The position numbers and the translations under genes were made by a program. From the NCBI GenBank assembly GCA_017651645.1, contig JAGCCO010000145.1, forward strand, positions 1 to 18,761: 18,761 nucleotides of DNA, written 5' to 3'. The notes below the pieces were generated by a model. It saw nothing but the letters and a program-made list of their open reading frames with translations, did not search any database and was not told the DNA's origin. Shown piece after piece: positions 6,516 to 14,480 of this stretch; the stretch's first letter is position 1; the number at the start of each line of letters is the position of its first letter. Source of the stretch: Bacteroidales bacterium (GTDB lineage: Bacteria > Bacteroidota > Bacteroidia > Bacteroidales > F082).

Positions 6516-9398
6516 CTATTTATTACATACTGGACGTATAGAATAACCACGACTGCGATCAAGGCCAGTTCTCTTAAAGTCATAATCACTGAATCGGAGT
6601 CCAAACGAATAAGGCACATAGCCAGTGTATAAGGACGAAGACCAATAATCTCCATTGCTACCTGAGAAATCTTGAGAACCCGTCCCATATCTATCGCCAG
6701 CAGCAGGAAGGAAAATACTGATTCCTTCGTATCCAGGGACGTGACTGGTGACTATTCTTCCTTTGATTCCTGTTCCTTTATAATCGTCTGTCCATTCCCA
6801 AGTACATTGATTTAGCAATTCATCCAGTTCCTCATAAGTTGGCGTCCTCCATGTTCCCCCAAGTATGGCATGGGCCGCATCATCCTCGAGATCCAGAATC
6901 GTTTTGTCATCCGTAAAACCATCGTTTCCGTAATACGACGCCGAGCAATACTTCGTTAACGTTTGATTTGTTCCCATACTCCATTTGTACGTCGACCAAT
7001 CATACTTTTCCTTATACTTGGTTTCACCCCAAGCGAAATAATCTCCATATTCTTCTGGGCTAACCGCACCAAGATTCGATGACGCCCACTTGACAGAAAG
7101 GCCAAGATCAATAGCTTTAGGTATAATTGTTATCGGATCACCATAGACGGGGCGTATGGAATACCCCCTGCAGCGTTCATCGGGGTAACTCCGTATATTG
7201 GACGATATCATATATACCCTATATGCCCGGTTAGATTCGCCAGTACTAAGGCTCGAGGTCCAGTAGTATCCTCTGGTACTATTGCTCATATAGTAATCAT
7301 CCGAAAAACAACCAGCATACGGAATGAAGATGCTATTCCCATTGGGGCCAGTAACCTTCTGACCAGCCACCCCGTTTTCAGTACTATTCTCCCATGTACA
7401 TTGGTTTATCAATTCCTCCAATTCCCCCCTGGATGGCATTCTCCATTTACTACCAAGATGGACTTGTGCAGCGTCATCTTCAGGTTCAAGGAAAGTATTA
7501 TTGTCTGTAAAGGAATCAAAACCGTATCCAGAAGCATGGCAATACTTGGTTAATGTGTGGTCTGTCCCCATACACCATTTGTAAGATGACCAAGTATATC
7601 CCGTTTCCTTGCCTGGTATCCAAGTTAATGGGTTCAAACTACTATAATAAGGATCGGTTTCGCCCCAAGCAAAATAGTCTCCATATTCTTCTGGCTGTGA
7701 GGCACCAAGATTAAAGGATGCCCACTTTACAGAGAGGCCCAAGTCGATGATTTCAGGGGTTGTATAGTGCTGTAAGACCGTCACTTCGCATGTTGAAGTC
7801 AGTCTCCGGTCCGAAGTGGTAACCGTAATAATAGTCGTGCCCGCAGAGATACCAGTAACGACACCCGTTGACGAAACAGTGGCTACAGCGTCATTGCTAC
7901 TGGACCATAATACTTCCTTATTGGCAGCGTTTTCCGGAAGAACGGTGGGTATAAGGAGAGTCGAATCACCAACTGATAACTCCAATTTCGCTTTGTCTAT
8001 GAAAACGGATTCTACAGGAGTGGCATAATCGCCATAAACAGGACGGATAGTAAATCCCAGCTCACGGCAATAATAACCGCGGGCGGTTTTGTCGATAATA
8101 TAGATGTATTCGTCAAAACCTGGATGCTCAGTGTAAAAGGAAGCTGTTATATACTGAGGTGAATAAAGATTAAAACCACTTACCGGACCGGTTTTACCGC
8201 CAGCACCGGGCAAGAAAATACAGCTGCCGTTTATCTTGCTTGTTATCCAATAACCACGATTATCAGAATCCCAAACCCATTCACAGTTCTCTACCAATTC
8301 GTCCACTTCATCTTTCGTCGGGATCCTCCATTTCTCACCAAGTTTTACATGAGCAACGTCATCTTCAAGATCAAGGAGCCACTTATTATCTGTCGAATTG
8401 TATTTGGTAAAAACGCCCAAAGAGCTATCATACCATTTATATGTGCTTGTATTATAATAATCCTTGGTTTCCAACTCACCCCAGGCATAATAATCACCAA
8501 ACTCTAATGGATCTGAAGCGCCGAGATTAAACGAGGCCCACAGGGTCCCGGATGGAAGGCCGAGATCAATGGCGTTAGGAACAGAAGGTGGTATAGTCCC
8601 AATATTGTTAAGTACTCCCCATCTGGACCGAAAAATAGAAACCGATGAATCGGACGATATCGTTTCGACCAATTCATCTGTATAGAGTTCCAACGTGTAT
8701 CCTTTACTCAACACCTGAGGGATAAGCACAATGTAGTAGAATACCCCCGACTTGAATGTGCTATTCTCGGGAGCCGTAAGAGATACAGAAGGTTCCCAGT
8801 CGTTGATAAAGGATATGAAAGGGATATCATCTGATGCAAAACCTACAGAGAAATGTCCGGCAAGGGATTCTCCGTTGTTCCCCTTAAATACAACTTTCTT
8901 GATGTCATCTCTTGCCAATGAGAATGATACACCTCCACACACATTAAAGAAATGAAGATTGTAATCCTTGGACTTGGCGACACTAATGAAGAGTTCGTCG
9001 GCAAATGTCTCTTCAACGGCATTCTGTTCTGAAGACAGGACGAGATTCAGTGTATTACCGGAAAGCACCGCCCCATCAGTGTAAGGATAAGAAGCGATGA
9101 ATTCTGTTTCTCCATCCAAAACAAAAGTGCCCAAAGACCCCGTGAACTCGGCGGAAGCCGCGGGCTCGGTATTAGTCGATGTGAATACTCCGGCTTTATC
9201 CCCATAGAACACGTTGATACAATCGGCCGGGCTCCAGTAAATACTGCCATCCTTTTGCAAGACCGTCTTCGTCTCATTCTCGCCAGAAGTAGCATAGAGA
9301 GTAAACTCACCATCAATGATAGAGGCATTATTATCCATTTCACGGACACATCCAAGCGTGAGAGCAAGGGCCGGAATAATCATCCATTTTGTTTTCAT
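6516..9398 (-). CDS. fimbrillin-like lipoprotein with three FISUMP domains and a Big_2 domain
   Basis: This 960-aa protein is predicted to be lipid-anchored and surface-exposed. Residues 1-17 form a lipoprotein signal (LTLGC). Residues about 30-270 match the fimbrillin-like head of the next gene in the operon. FISUMP domains (Fibrobacter succinogenes major paralogous domain) lie at about 275-456, 549-753 and 760-958, each with the marks AIDLGLSVKWAS-NLGA, GDYFAWGE, KWR-PT and GYSIRPV. A Big_2 immunoglobulin-like domain (about 463-541, WSSSNDAVATVSSTGVVTGISAGTT) separates the first two. Function is probably adhesion or a structural surface role. A strong AGGAGGT ribosome-binding site precedes the ATG, unusual in Bacteroidota, and the gap to the upstream gene is only 18 bases, so the two are co-transcribed. 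Confidence 0.85.
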   Translation of the reverse strand: MKTKWMIIPALALTLGCVREMDNNASIIDGEFTLYATSGENETKTVLQKDGSIYWSPADCINVFYGDKAGVFTSTNTEPAASAEFTGSLGTFVLDGETEFIASYPYTDGAVLSGNTLNLVLSSEQNAVEETFADELFISVAKSKDYNLHFFNVCGGVSFSLARDDIKKVVFKGNNGESLAGHFSVGFASDDIPFISFINDWEPSVSLTAPENSTFKSGVFYYIVLIPQVLSKGYTLELYTDELVETISSDSSVSIFRSRWGVLNNIGTIPPSVPNAIDLGLPSGTLWASFNLGASDPLEFGDYYAWGELETKDYYNTSTYKWYDSSLGVFTKYNSTDNKWLLDLEDDVAHVKLGEKWRIPTKDEVDELVENCEWVWDSDNRGYWITSKINGSCIFLPGAGGKTGPVSGFNLYSPQYITASFYTEHPGFDEYIYIIDKTARGYYCRELGFTIRPVYGDYATPVESVFIDKAKLELSVGDSTLLIPTVLPENAANKEVLWSSSNDAVATVSSTGVVTGISAGTTIITVTTSDRRLTSTCEVTVLQHYTTPEIIDLGLSVKWASFNLGASQPEEYGDYFAWGETDPYYSSLNPLTWIPGKETGYTWSSYKWCMGTDHTLTKYCHASGYGFDSFTDNNTFLEPEDDAAQVHLGSKWRMPSRGELEELINQCTWENSTENGVAGQKVTGPNGNSIFIPYAGCFSDDYYMSNSTRGYYWTSSLSTGESNRAYRVYMISSNIRSYPDERCRGYSIRPVYGDPITIIPKAIDLGLSVKWASSNLGAVSPEEYGDYFAWGETKYKEKYDWSTYKWSMGTNQTLTKYCSASYYGNDGFTDDKTILDLEDDAAHAILGGTWRTPTYEELDELLNQCTWEWTDDYKGTGIKGRIVTSHVPGYEGISIFLPAAGDRYGTGSQDFSGSNGDYWSSSLYTGYVPYSFGLRFSDYDFKRTGLDRSRGYSIRPVCNK
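7021..7747 (-). repeat. repeated FISUMP-start segments
   Basis: The segment encoding the start of a FISUMP domain (AIDLGLSVKWAS...GDYFAWGE) is repeated at DNA level at 7021-7112 and 7657-7747 with long near-identical stretches such as TCTCCATATTCTTCTGG. More diverged copies are at 8475-8570 in the same gene and 9955-10046 in the upstream gene. Such repeats can support recombination that changes domain number. Confidence 0.7.
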
Positions 9399-9416
9399 TA
9401 TCTTACCTCCTCTCAG

Positions 9417-12400
9417 TTAGTTCCACGGATCTCTTTCTGTGCCCTCGATATCGCCACCTGGAGTTGTCTTCTTATCTCCATATACGGGACGGATGGAATG
9501 ACCTTCATAACGGTTACTCAAGAGATAATTCACACCACTTGAACTGAAACTAATTGAGCCCGCAGAATAAGGTGAACCCATGTCAATCTCGGAAGACCAA
9601 TATCTTCCTCGGTCATTCTCGCCCCATAATATGGTTTCGTTCATATAACCCGCAACCGGCAGGAAAATACTCTGCCCATTCGTACCAGTTACAGTATAGC
9701 CATTAACACCATTTAGTGTTGTCCACTCCCATGAACACTTGTCAATCAAATCTTGGCACTCAGACTTTGTCGGTATTCGCCACTTGTCTCCAAATGCCAT
9801 ATGCACCACATCATCTTCTGGATCCAACTCCATCTTGCCGTCGACAACGCCATAGCTACTTGAAGAATTATACTTGGTAAGATGAACCTCGGAACCTTTA
9901 TTCCAAATGTACGATGTCCAATGGAACGATGTTTTTAGTCCGGGACAAGGAATGGTTTCGCCCCAAGCATAGTAATATCCTCTCTCTTCTTGTTTCGTGG
10001 CGCCAAGATTAAAAGAAGCCCATTTGACGGAAAGGCCCAAATCTTTAGCCTGTGGACGAGAATACACAACAAAACTACTACTTTCGCTTTGATAAGATGC
10101 TATCTCGGTATTGCCTTCCATAATCTTTGCGACGACATACCAACGAAATACTCCTTCGGTAGGAGTCCAAGAAACTGATTTGTCAAGGACGTTTGAAAAA
10201 GCTAAAGACTCATTCACATATACATCATACAATACTTGATAATCAATTGTGGTCTCGCCTAAAAAATCTATTCCATCGTCAGTATCAGGCCACGTCAATT
10301 GAAAAGGTTCCAAATCACAATCCCAAGACAAGCGACAATCCGTTGGCTCAAACATGTCATTGGTTTGGACTAACGAAGGAAACGGATTGATAAGGAAATA
10401 GGGGTGCTCATCCCCCGCTTTTGTTTTATAGTAATAATTACTGGCATAAAGAGAAGTCTTTATCCATCCCAGGTCATCTTTCGTATAGTTCTCTTTCTTA
10501 TAATTCTTCTCCCACCAGGAGTATCTAATCCTCGAGTAGTTATTAACGCACTCTAAGTTCTTTAAATATTTAATAGCGTCTTGAAATGATAATCCATGGC
10601 TCATCAGTAATACCATGTTTGCAGAAAGAGGTGTATCTATCAAATTCATGGTAATATTTCTATAGCCAGAAACAACACCCGCCCCTTTATTAATAAAGGA
10701 TTGTATCATTGATTCCCCATTATCATTACTCAAATAGCGGGCAGAGTTGCAGGCTGTAATCATAACGCAAGCGTTATCAAAGTGAGCATTATCCAGGAAT
10801 GAGGTTGTCATACATAGATAATACTCGGCTTTATTGTCGTTGTTTTCATCTACAGCTGAAACAGCAATATCTTCCCATTGAAACGCACCTGAATCCACAA
10901 GCGTTTCAACGAAATCCTCATCATATGAAGTGGAGGAGAATAGAATCGTTTGTTTATAAACTCTCTTACCCTTTGGTTTCTTTGCCCTATAACCAGTGCC
11001 GCCATGCGTACGGATGAAGACAAAATCATAATCAGATAACCACTCGCCCATAAAGTGACGAATACCCGTGCCATCTTCGTTCTCATAGCCGAATCTTGTC
11101 TTCACTACTATATTTGATGGGTCGAAACCGGCGTGTATCAAATTGTTCTTAACGTCATTCAAATAACTCCAATAAAACCAATTCGAGTAATCAAATGGAG
11201 GAATAAGAAACAAAGCATTTCTTTTTTGATTAAGAATCATATTATCACCGGAGATAGCAGTTCTCCTCTGAGATGAACGATTGGGAGAAAGGCTATTTGA
11301 AGATGAAATCCTATTAACAATAACGCTATTTGAAGATGCGGGGGTATCAGTTAAGTGATCAGAAGGAAAATCCAAGAAATAGTTTACCCATAAACTGTCT
11401 TTTTGCATAATGGAGACAACTCTTTCCTCATAATCAAATATTACCGTGTCAACACCTTCTATTCGCCTTACTTCATTTTCAATTGCCTCCTTATTTGAGG
11501 AGTCAGATGTTCGTAAAGAATCAAGGACCTGAAGGGCAACCGTTCCGATTGATTGTGTCAATTGCAAAGATTCTTTCCATTCCTCCTTTGTCTCCGGAAA
11601 ATGCGTCGTCTGCGGCGCATACTCAATCCCCTCATCGGCCTTCTCAATGTTTCCGTAGATGCTTCGCTTAATCTGCACTGCCGTCTCAGACACCTTCCTG
11701 GCATAGTCATCGTCCTTATAGAACCTCAACTTGTAACCCTTCTCCAGCGCCCCGGGGATCGCCACGATATAGTACCACGTATCCTTCTCAAATGTCTTAG
11801 ATCCTTCCGGAGGAAGAAGCGTGATAAATTGACTGCCAGACGTCACTTCCTGGACCTTCGGAAGACCATTCTCGTCAAGGCCAATCTTGACCTTTCCCGA
11901 AATGATCTCACCGTTAAGGCCTTCGAACATGACCTTCTTGATACCCTCTTCCGTGACAGAGAACCGAATACCACCGCCCACGTTGTAGAATTGGAGCGTC
12001 GTACCGAAGCTGTTGGCAACGGCAAGGTTCATGTCTTTGCCGAAAGACCCAGCCCTAGCCACTTGTTCAGACGGGAGAGTGGTTGTGATCGTCTCACCAT
12101 CAAACACCGCATCCTCTGAAAACGGATAGACTGCCCACAGCTCAATATCCTCTGGCCACGTATCATCGCCGAATGTCCCCTTGAATGTCGCAGTCGCTGA
12201 TGACGCGGTGAGTTCGGACACGAACTTTGCGCTTTTCTCACCGTTGAACACCGAGATTTCATCGCCCGGTTCCCAATAGACATGGATTCCGCCTTCCACG
12301 ATTGTCTTGGTGTCTGCCGGGGCCTCGGTCGTGGCGATAAGGGTTAGATTGGCATTGGGAATGTCAATCTCTTGGTTCCGTGCACAAGCCGCCAAAACTA

Positions 12401-12434
12401 CTAGGGCGGCAACAAGGAATAAGCTCTTCTTCAT
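9417..12434 (-). CDS. fimbrillin-like lipoprotein with caspase/gingipain-like (clan CD) core and FISUMP tail
   Basis: This 1005-aa protein has a lipoprotein signal ending at C17 (LAAC), a fimbrillin-like head (about 25-265), a Ser/Asn-rich linker (about 365-400), and a core at about 405-630. The core contains FVFIRTHGGTG (H477, followed by Gly) and CVMITACNSARYL (C562), the His-Gly / Ala-Cys dyad pattern of clan CD cysteine peptidases (caspase, gingipain, CHAT), and then GAGVVSGYRN...LLMSHGLSFQDAIKYL, as seen in CHAT/C25 domains. An Fn3-like segment (about 700-792) and one FISUMP domain (about 795-985) follow, and it ends PGGDIEGTERDPWN. The start at 12434 has GGAGG nine bases before it and gives the signal peptide. 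Protease activity is inferred, and the His-Cys distance (85) is long. Confidence 0.82.
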   Translation of the reverse strand: MKKSLFLVAALVVLAACARNQEIDIPNANLTLIATTEAPADTKTIVEGGIHVYWEPGDEISVFNGEKSAKFVSELTASSATATFKGTFGDDTWPEDIELWAVYPFSEDAVFDGETITTTLPSEQVARAGSFGKDMNLAVANSFGTTLQFYNVGGGIRFSVTEEGIKKVMFEGLNGEIISGKVKIGLDENGLPKVQEVTSGSQFITLLPPEGSKTFEKDTWYYIVAIPGALEKGYKLRFYKDDDYARKVSETAVQIKRSIYGNIEKADEGIEYAPQTTHFPETKEEWKESLQLTQSIGTVALQVLDSLRTSDSSNKEAIENEVRRIEGVDTVIFDYEERVVSIMQKDSLWVNYFLDFPSDHLTDTPASSNSVIVNRISSSNSLSPNRSSQRRTAISGDNMILNQKRNALFLIPPFDYSNWFYWSYLNDVKNNLIHAGFDPSNIVVKTRFGYENEDGTGIRHFMGEWLSDYDFVFIRTHGGTGYRAKKPKGKRVYKQTILFSSTSYDEDFVETLVDSGAFQWEDIAVSAVDENNDNKAEYYLCMTTSFLDNAHFDNACVMITACNSARYLSNDNGESMIQSFINKGAGVVSGYRNITMNLIDTPLSANMVLLMSHGLSFQDAIKYLKNLECVNNYSRIRYSWWEKNYKKENYTKDDLGWIKTSLYASNYYYKTKAGDEHPYFLINPFPSLVQTNDMFEPTDCRLSWDCDLEPFQLTWPDTDDGIDFLGETTIDYQVLYDVYVNESLAFSNVLDKSVSWTPTEGVFRWYVVAKIMEGNTEIASYQSESSSFVVYSRPQAKDLGLSVKWASFNLGATKQEERGYYYAWGETIPCPGLKTSFHWTSYIWNKGSEVHLTKYNSSSSYGVVDGKMELDPEDDVVHMAFGDKWRIPTKSECQDLIDKCSWEWTTLNGVNGYTVTGTNGQSIFLPVAGYMNETILWGENDRGRYWSSEIDMGSPYSAGSISFSSSGVNYLLSNRYEGHSIRPVYGDKKTTPGGDIEGTERDPWN

Positions 12435-12451
12435 GATTCGTTCCTCCATCG

Positions 12452-12592
12452 TTAGTCCCAATCTTCATAACCGATATCCTCGTTACCACCAGGGATTGTG
12501 CTGTCGCAGATGGCGTTTTCGGAGATGAGGGGAATGATTCGAATTGCCGGAGATTGATACTCCAGAAGAGAGGCTTCAGAAGTGTGATTCAT
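12452..12592 (-). CDS. 46-aa small protein leading the fimbrillin/FISUMP operon
   Basis: The frame begins MNHTSEASLLEYQSPAIRII and ends with TIPGGNEDIGYEDWD. It lies directly behind an excellent promoter, and its stop is 17 bases before the start of the caspase-like lipoprotein, so it is very probably translated first. I recognise its style, with a short 'EYxSPxxxx' section, a Cys-Asp-Ser stretch and an acidic PGG...E..DW tail, from unnamed small ORFs common before surface protein genes in Bacteroidales. No function is known to me. The tail strikingly resembles the last residues of the adjacent 1005-aa protein. It has no signal peptide or membrane segment. Confidence 0.68.
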   Translation of the reverse strand: MNHTSEASLLEYQSPAIRIIPLISENAICDSTIPGGNEDIGYEDWD

Positions 12593-12613
12593 AGGGGTGT
12601 GGTCTTATGAATT

Positions 12614-12645
12614 CAAAGATAATGAAAAGGTGGGAGATATACAAA
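12614..12645 (-). promoter_or_regulatory. promoter of the surface-protein operon
   Basis: On the minus strand TTTG (12642-12645), exactly 20 bases and TATCTTTG (12614-12621) match the Bacteroidota consensus. Transcription would start near 12608, giving a leader of about 15 bases before the 46-aa ORF. The -33 box follows directly after the terminator of the upstream nitroreductase gene. Confidence 0.75.
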
Positions 12646-12650
12646 GACAA

Positions 12651-12678
12651 GAACAGCCACCCTGGCAGGTGGCTGTTC
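12651..12678 (-). terminator. terminator of the nitroreductase transcript
   Basis: A perfect 11-base inverted repeat (GAACAGCCACC / GGTGGCTGTTC) with a six-base loop lies 23 bases past the nitroreductase stop. On the minus strand it is followed by TTGTCTTTGT. It insulates the surface operon from the upstream genes. Confidence 0.75.
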
Positions 12679-12701
12679 AAAAGAATTGAAGCATTCAGCG
12701 A

Positions 12702-13217
12702 CTAATCCATCCTCGTCACCAACTCCCCCAACTCCTTCCTAACCCCATGCATCGCCGAGGGCTGGCTCTCCGGAGAAGGATACCCAACATTAATCATCGC
12801 AACCAACTCGTACCCCTCCGCCCCGGGAAGGATTTCCTTCAAAAGGACGGGATCAAATGACCCAACCCAAAGCGTTGCCAAACCCTCATTCTCTGCCGCC
12901 AGCATAAGATATGTGGCAACAATGGAGGCATCGACCTCAGCGCCGTTCTTGTTGTCGTAGCGGCGCACCCAAGCATCCGTGGGGCGGCAGCCGACGGCGA
13001 GGATCAGCGGGGCGCCGTAGTTGGAGCGGGTCAGACCTTTGATGGCCTCTAAGGTATCGGGATTGGTGATGGCCCATACATGGACGGGCTGCTTGTTGAC
13101 GGCCGTCGGGGCAATGCGGCCGGCTTCGAGGATGCGGTCGATCTTCTCCTGCTCGATGGCCTGCGGCGCAAATGCCCGGCAGGAGTAGCGGTTTTGGATT
13201 ACATCGATAAAGTCCAT
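12702..13217 (-). CDS. nitroreductase family protein (FMN-dependent)
   Basis: This 171-aa cytoplasmic protein is a small member of the nitroreductase family, which uses FMN and NAD(P)H to reduce nitro compounds, quinones or flavins. The N-terminal signature MDFIDVIQNRYSCRAF is followed by AGRIAPTAVNKQPVHVWAI, and the family's C-terminal pattern GLATLWVGSFD...YELVAMINVGYP is present. The start at 13217 was chosen because the signature then sits at the N-terminus; the longer frame to 13253 runs into the upstream gene. It follows the 96-aa ORF by 13 bases, so the two form one unit. Its composition is GC-rich, like the host backbone and unlike the defence genes upstream. The substrate cannot be told. 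Confidence 0.9.
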   Translation of the reverse strand: MDFIDVIQNRYSCRAFAPQAIEQEKIDRILEAGRIAPTAVNKQPVHVWAITNPDTLEAIKGLTRSNYGAPLILAVGCRPTDAWVRRYDNKNGAEVDASIVATYLMLAAENEGLATLWVGSFDPVLLKEILPGAEGYELVAMINVGYPSPESQPSAMHGVRKELGELVTRMD

Positions 13218-13230
13218 GACTCTCAGGGTA

Positions 13231-13521
13231 TCATTTAATAAACGGCCACGCAAGCGTCACAGCCACCGCATATCCCAGCCGGATAAACCACTTCTGCGGC
13301 CAATTCAAATCCGTGTCTCCCGTATTTGGCCGGAGGATGCCGAGGGCATGAAAAGCGTTGTGCGCGGCCCATTCCAACTTGAGCGATCCGATGGACCGGT
13401 TCCAGACCAGGCAGTCGGGATGCTCTTCCCGCAGCGCCGTCAACTCCCGCTCGAAATCCGCTTTCTTGATTTCAAAGGAGGAGATGAGATGGATGTTATT
13501 GGGGGATATGCTGTACTTCAT
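13231..13521 (-). CDS. conserved hypothetical protein, 96 aa
   Basis: The product begins MKYSISPNNIHLISSFEIKK, has a central charged part with RSIGSLKLEWAAHNAFHALG, and ends in a hydrophobic segment (LGYAVAVTLAWPFIK) that may be a membrane helix. I recognise the pattern as a family of short unnamed proteins in anaerobic bacteria, with the core 'S-xx-EWxAHNxxYxLGxxRxxTxDxDLN'. No function is known to me. It ends 13 bases before the nitroreductase start and is likely co-transcribed. AATCAAAGATTACG just upstream is a short inverted repeat but not a clear promoter. Confidence 0.7.
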   Translation of the reverse strand: MKYSISPNNIHLISSFEIKKADFERELTALREEHPDCLVWNRSIGSLKLEWAAHNAFHALGILRPNTGDTDLNWPQKWFIRLGYAVAVTLAWPFIK

Positions 13522-13584
13522 TCTTTATCGTAATCTTTGATTACAAGCTTATAAATACTCCTTTCTCGTTTTTCAAAAACGATA

Positions 13585-14451
13585 CTATTGTTTCTTCCCT
13601 TCAATATAATTGATGAATGCGCTGCAAGACACGAGCATAAACTTAGCTTCATCAAAACCGGGAGTCTCAGTCGTGTCCATCAATGCGTGTCTAATACCCG
13701 TTGTCTTGTCATTTGTATATCCATATAACATTATAAATGATTGCTTCAACATATTGGATATCACTATACCTTTCTTCTCCAAACTATTCAAGGCCTCTTT
13801 AAACGAGGATTTTCCTGTAATGCTTCTGCAAATCGCTTCGACCGCCGATATAGATTCTTTAATCGAATTACGATAGTCTGGAACCGGCCTGTTTGATAAA
13901 TGAGTCAACGCTCCAGCTAAGTGTTCTCTAACACTACCAGATACAGTTAATGCCTGCTCAATAGTTGCTATTTCTCGTTCATCCGTAATCTCAACAATCT
14001 GATTGTTTACAATACGATATGCAAGATCCTGTCTGAGAAAAGTCTTGTTCAGCAAATCCGAGAAAGAATCTACAATCTTTTGATAATTAGCGTTATGAAG
14101 ATTCGTGTTTCTCAAATAATAAAGAGTAAACTCAATCAAATTGAATACCTCATACCACTCATTGGAAGAACTCTCTATGTATTCTGTAGCAACGACTTTA
14201 TGTCTATTATTGCTCCCGAAATCCTTTTTCCTTTTCTTCAGAAAAACACACCAAATGGCTTCCTCCATCAAAGCATACGAACTAGTATGTGTTTGAAGAG
14301 AGAAAACATCAAATTGATGTAACTTCTCCGCCAAAATATCATAGCAAGTACACAGACCATTAATATCATCCTCATCAAGTTCTTCTCTCCTCAAAACAGA
14401 ACTCGGTGTTGTGTACCCGTACCTATCAGAAAACTTTGAAAAACTGTCCAT
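13585..14451 (-). CDS. AbiJ-NTD4/HEPN-like protein, putative abortive-infection component
   Basis: This 288-aa protein is last in the four-gene operon. Its start (FSDRYGYTTPSSVLRREEL) and its C-terminal half (PDYRNSIKESISAVEAICRSITGKSSFKEAL ... LYGYTNDKTTGIRHALM ... AKFMLVSCSAFINY) match what I know of proteins labelled AbiJ N-terminal domain 4, linked to phage abortive infection. Residues 114-119 read RNTNLH, which fits the Rx4-6H motif of HEPN ribonucleases; a second RH is at 254-255. If so, it may cleave RNA when triggered. The gap to the upstream gene is 29 bases, and the AT-rich codon use matches that gene and not the flanking nitroreductase. No signal peptide is seen. The specific substrate is unknown. 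Confidence 0.65.
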   Translation of the reverse strand: MDSFSKFSDRYGYTTPSSVLRREELDEDDINGLCTCYDILAEKLHQFDVFSLQTHTSSYALMEEAIWCVFLKKRKKDFGSNNRHKVVATEYIESSSNEWYEVFNLIEFTLYYLRNTNLHNANYQKIVDSFSDLLNKTFLRQDLAYRIVNNQIVEITDEREIATIEQALTVSGSVREHLAGALTHLSNRPVPDYRNSIKESISAVEAICRSITGKSSFKEALNSLEKKGIVISNMLKQSFIMLYGYTNDKTTGIRHALMDTTETPGFDEAKFMLVSCSAFINYIEGKKQ

Positions 14452-14480
14452 CTAAAATGTAATAGTATACTTTAATCTCC

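Noticed and set aside
6516..9398. CRISPR-like array from the repeated blocks
   Set aside because: The repeats are long, diverged, in frame and encode FISUMP domain starts.
11553..12119. 188-aa plus frame opposite the fimbrillin-like head
   Set aside because: Arg/Leu-rich shadow of the real minus-strand gene.
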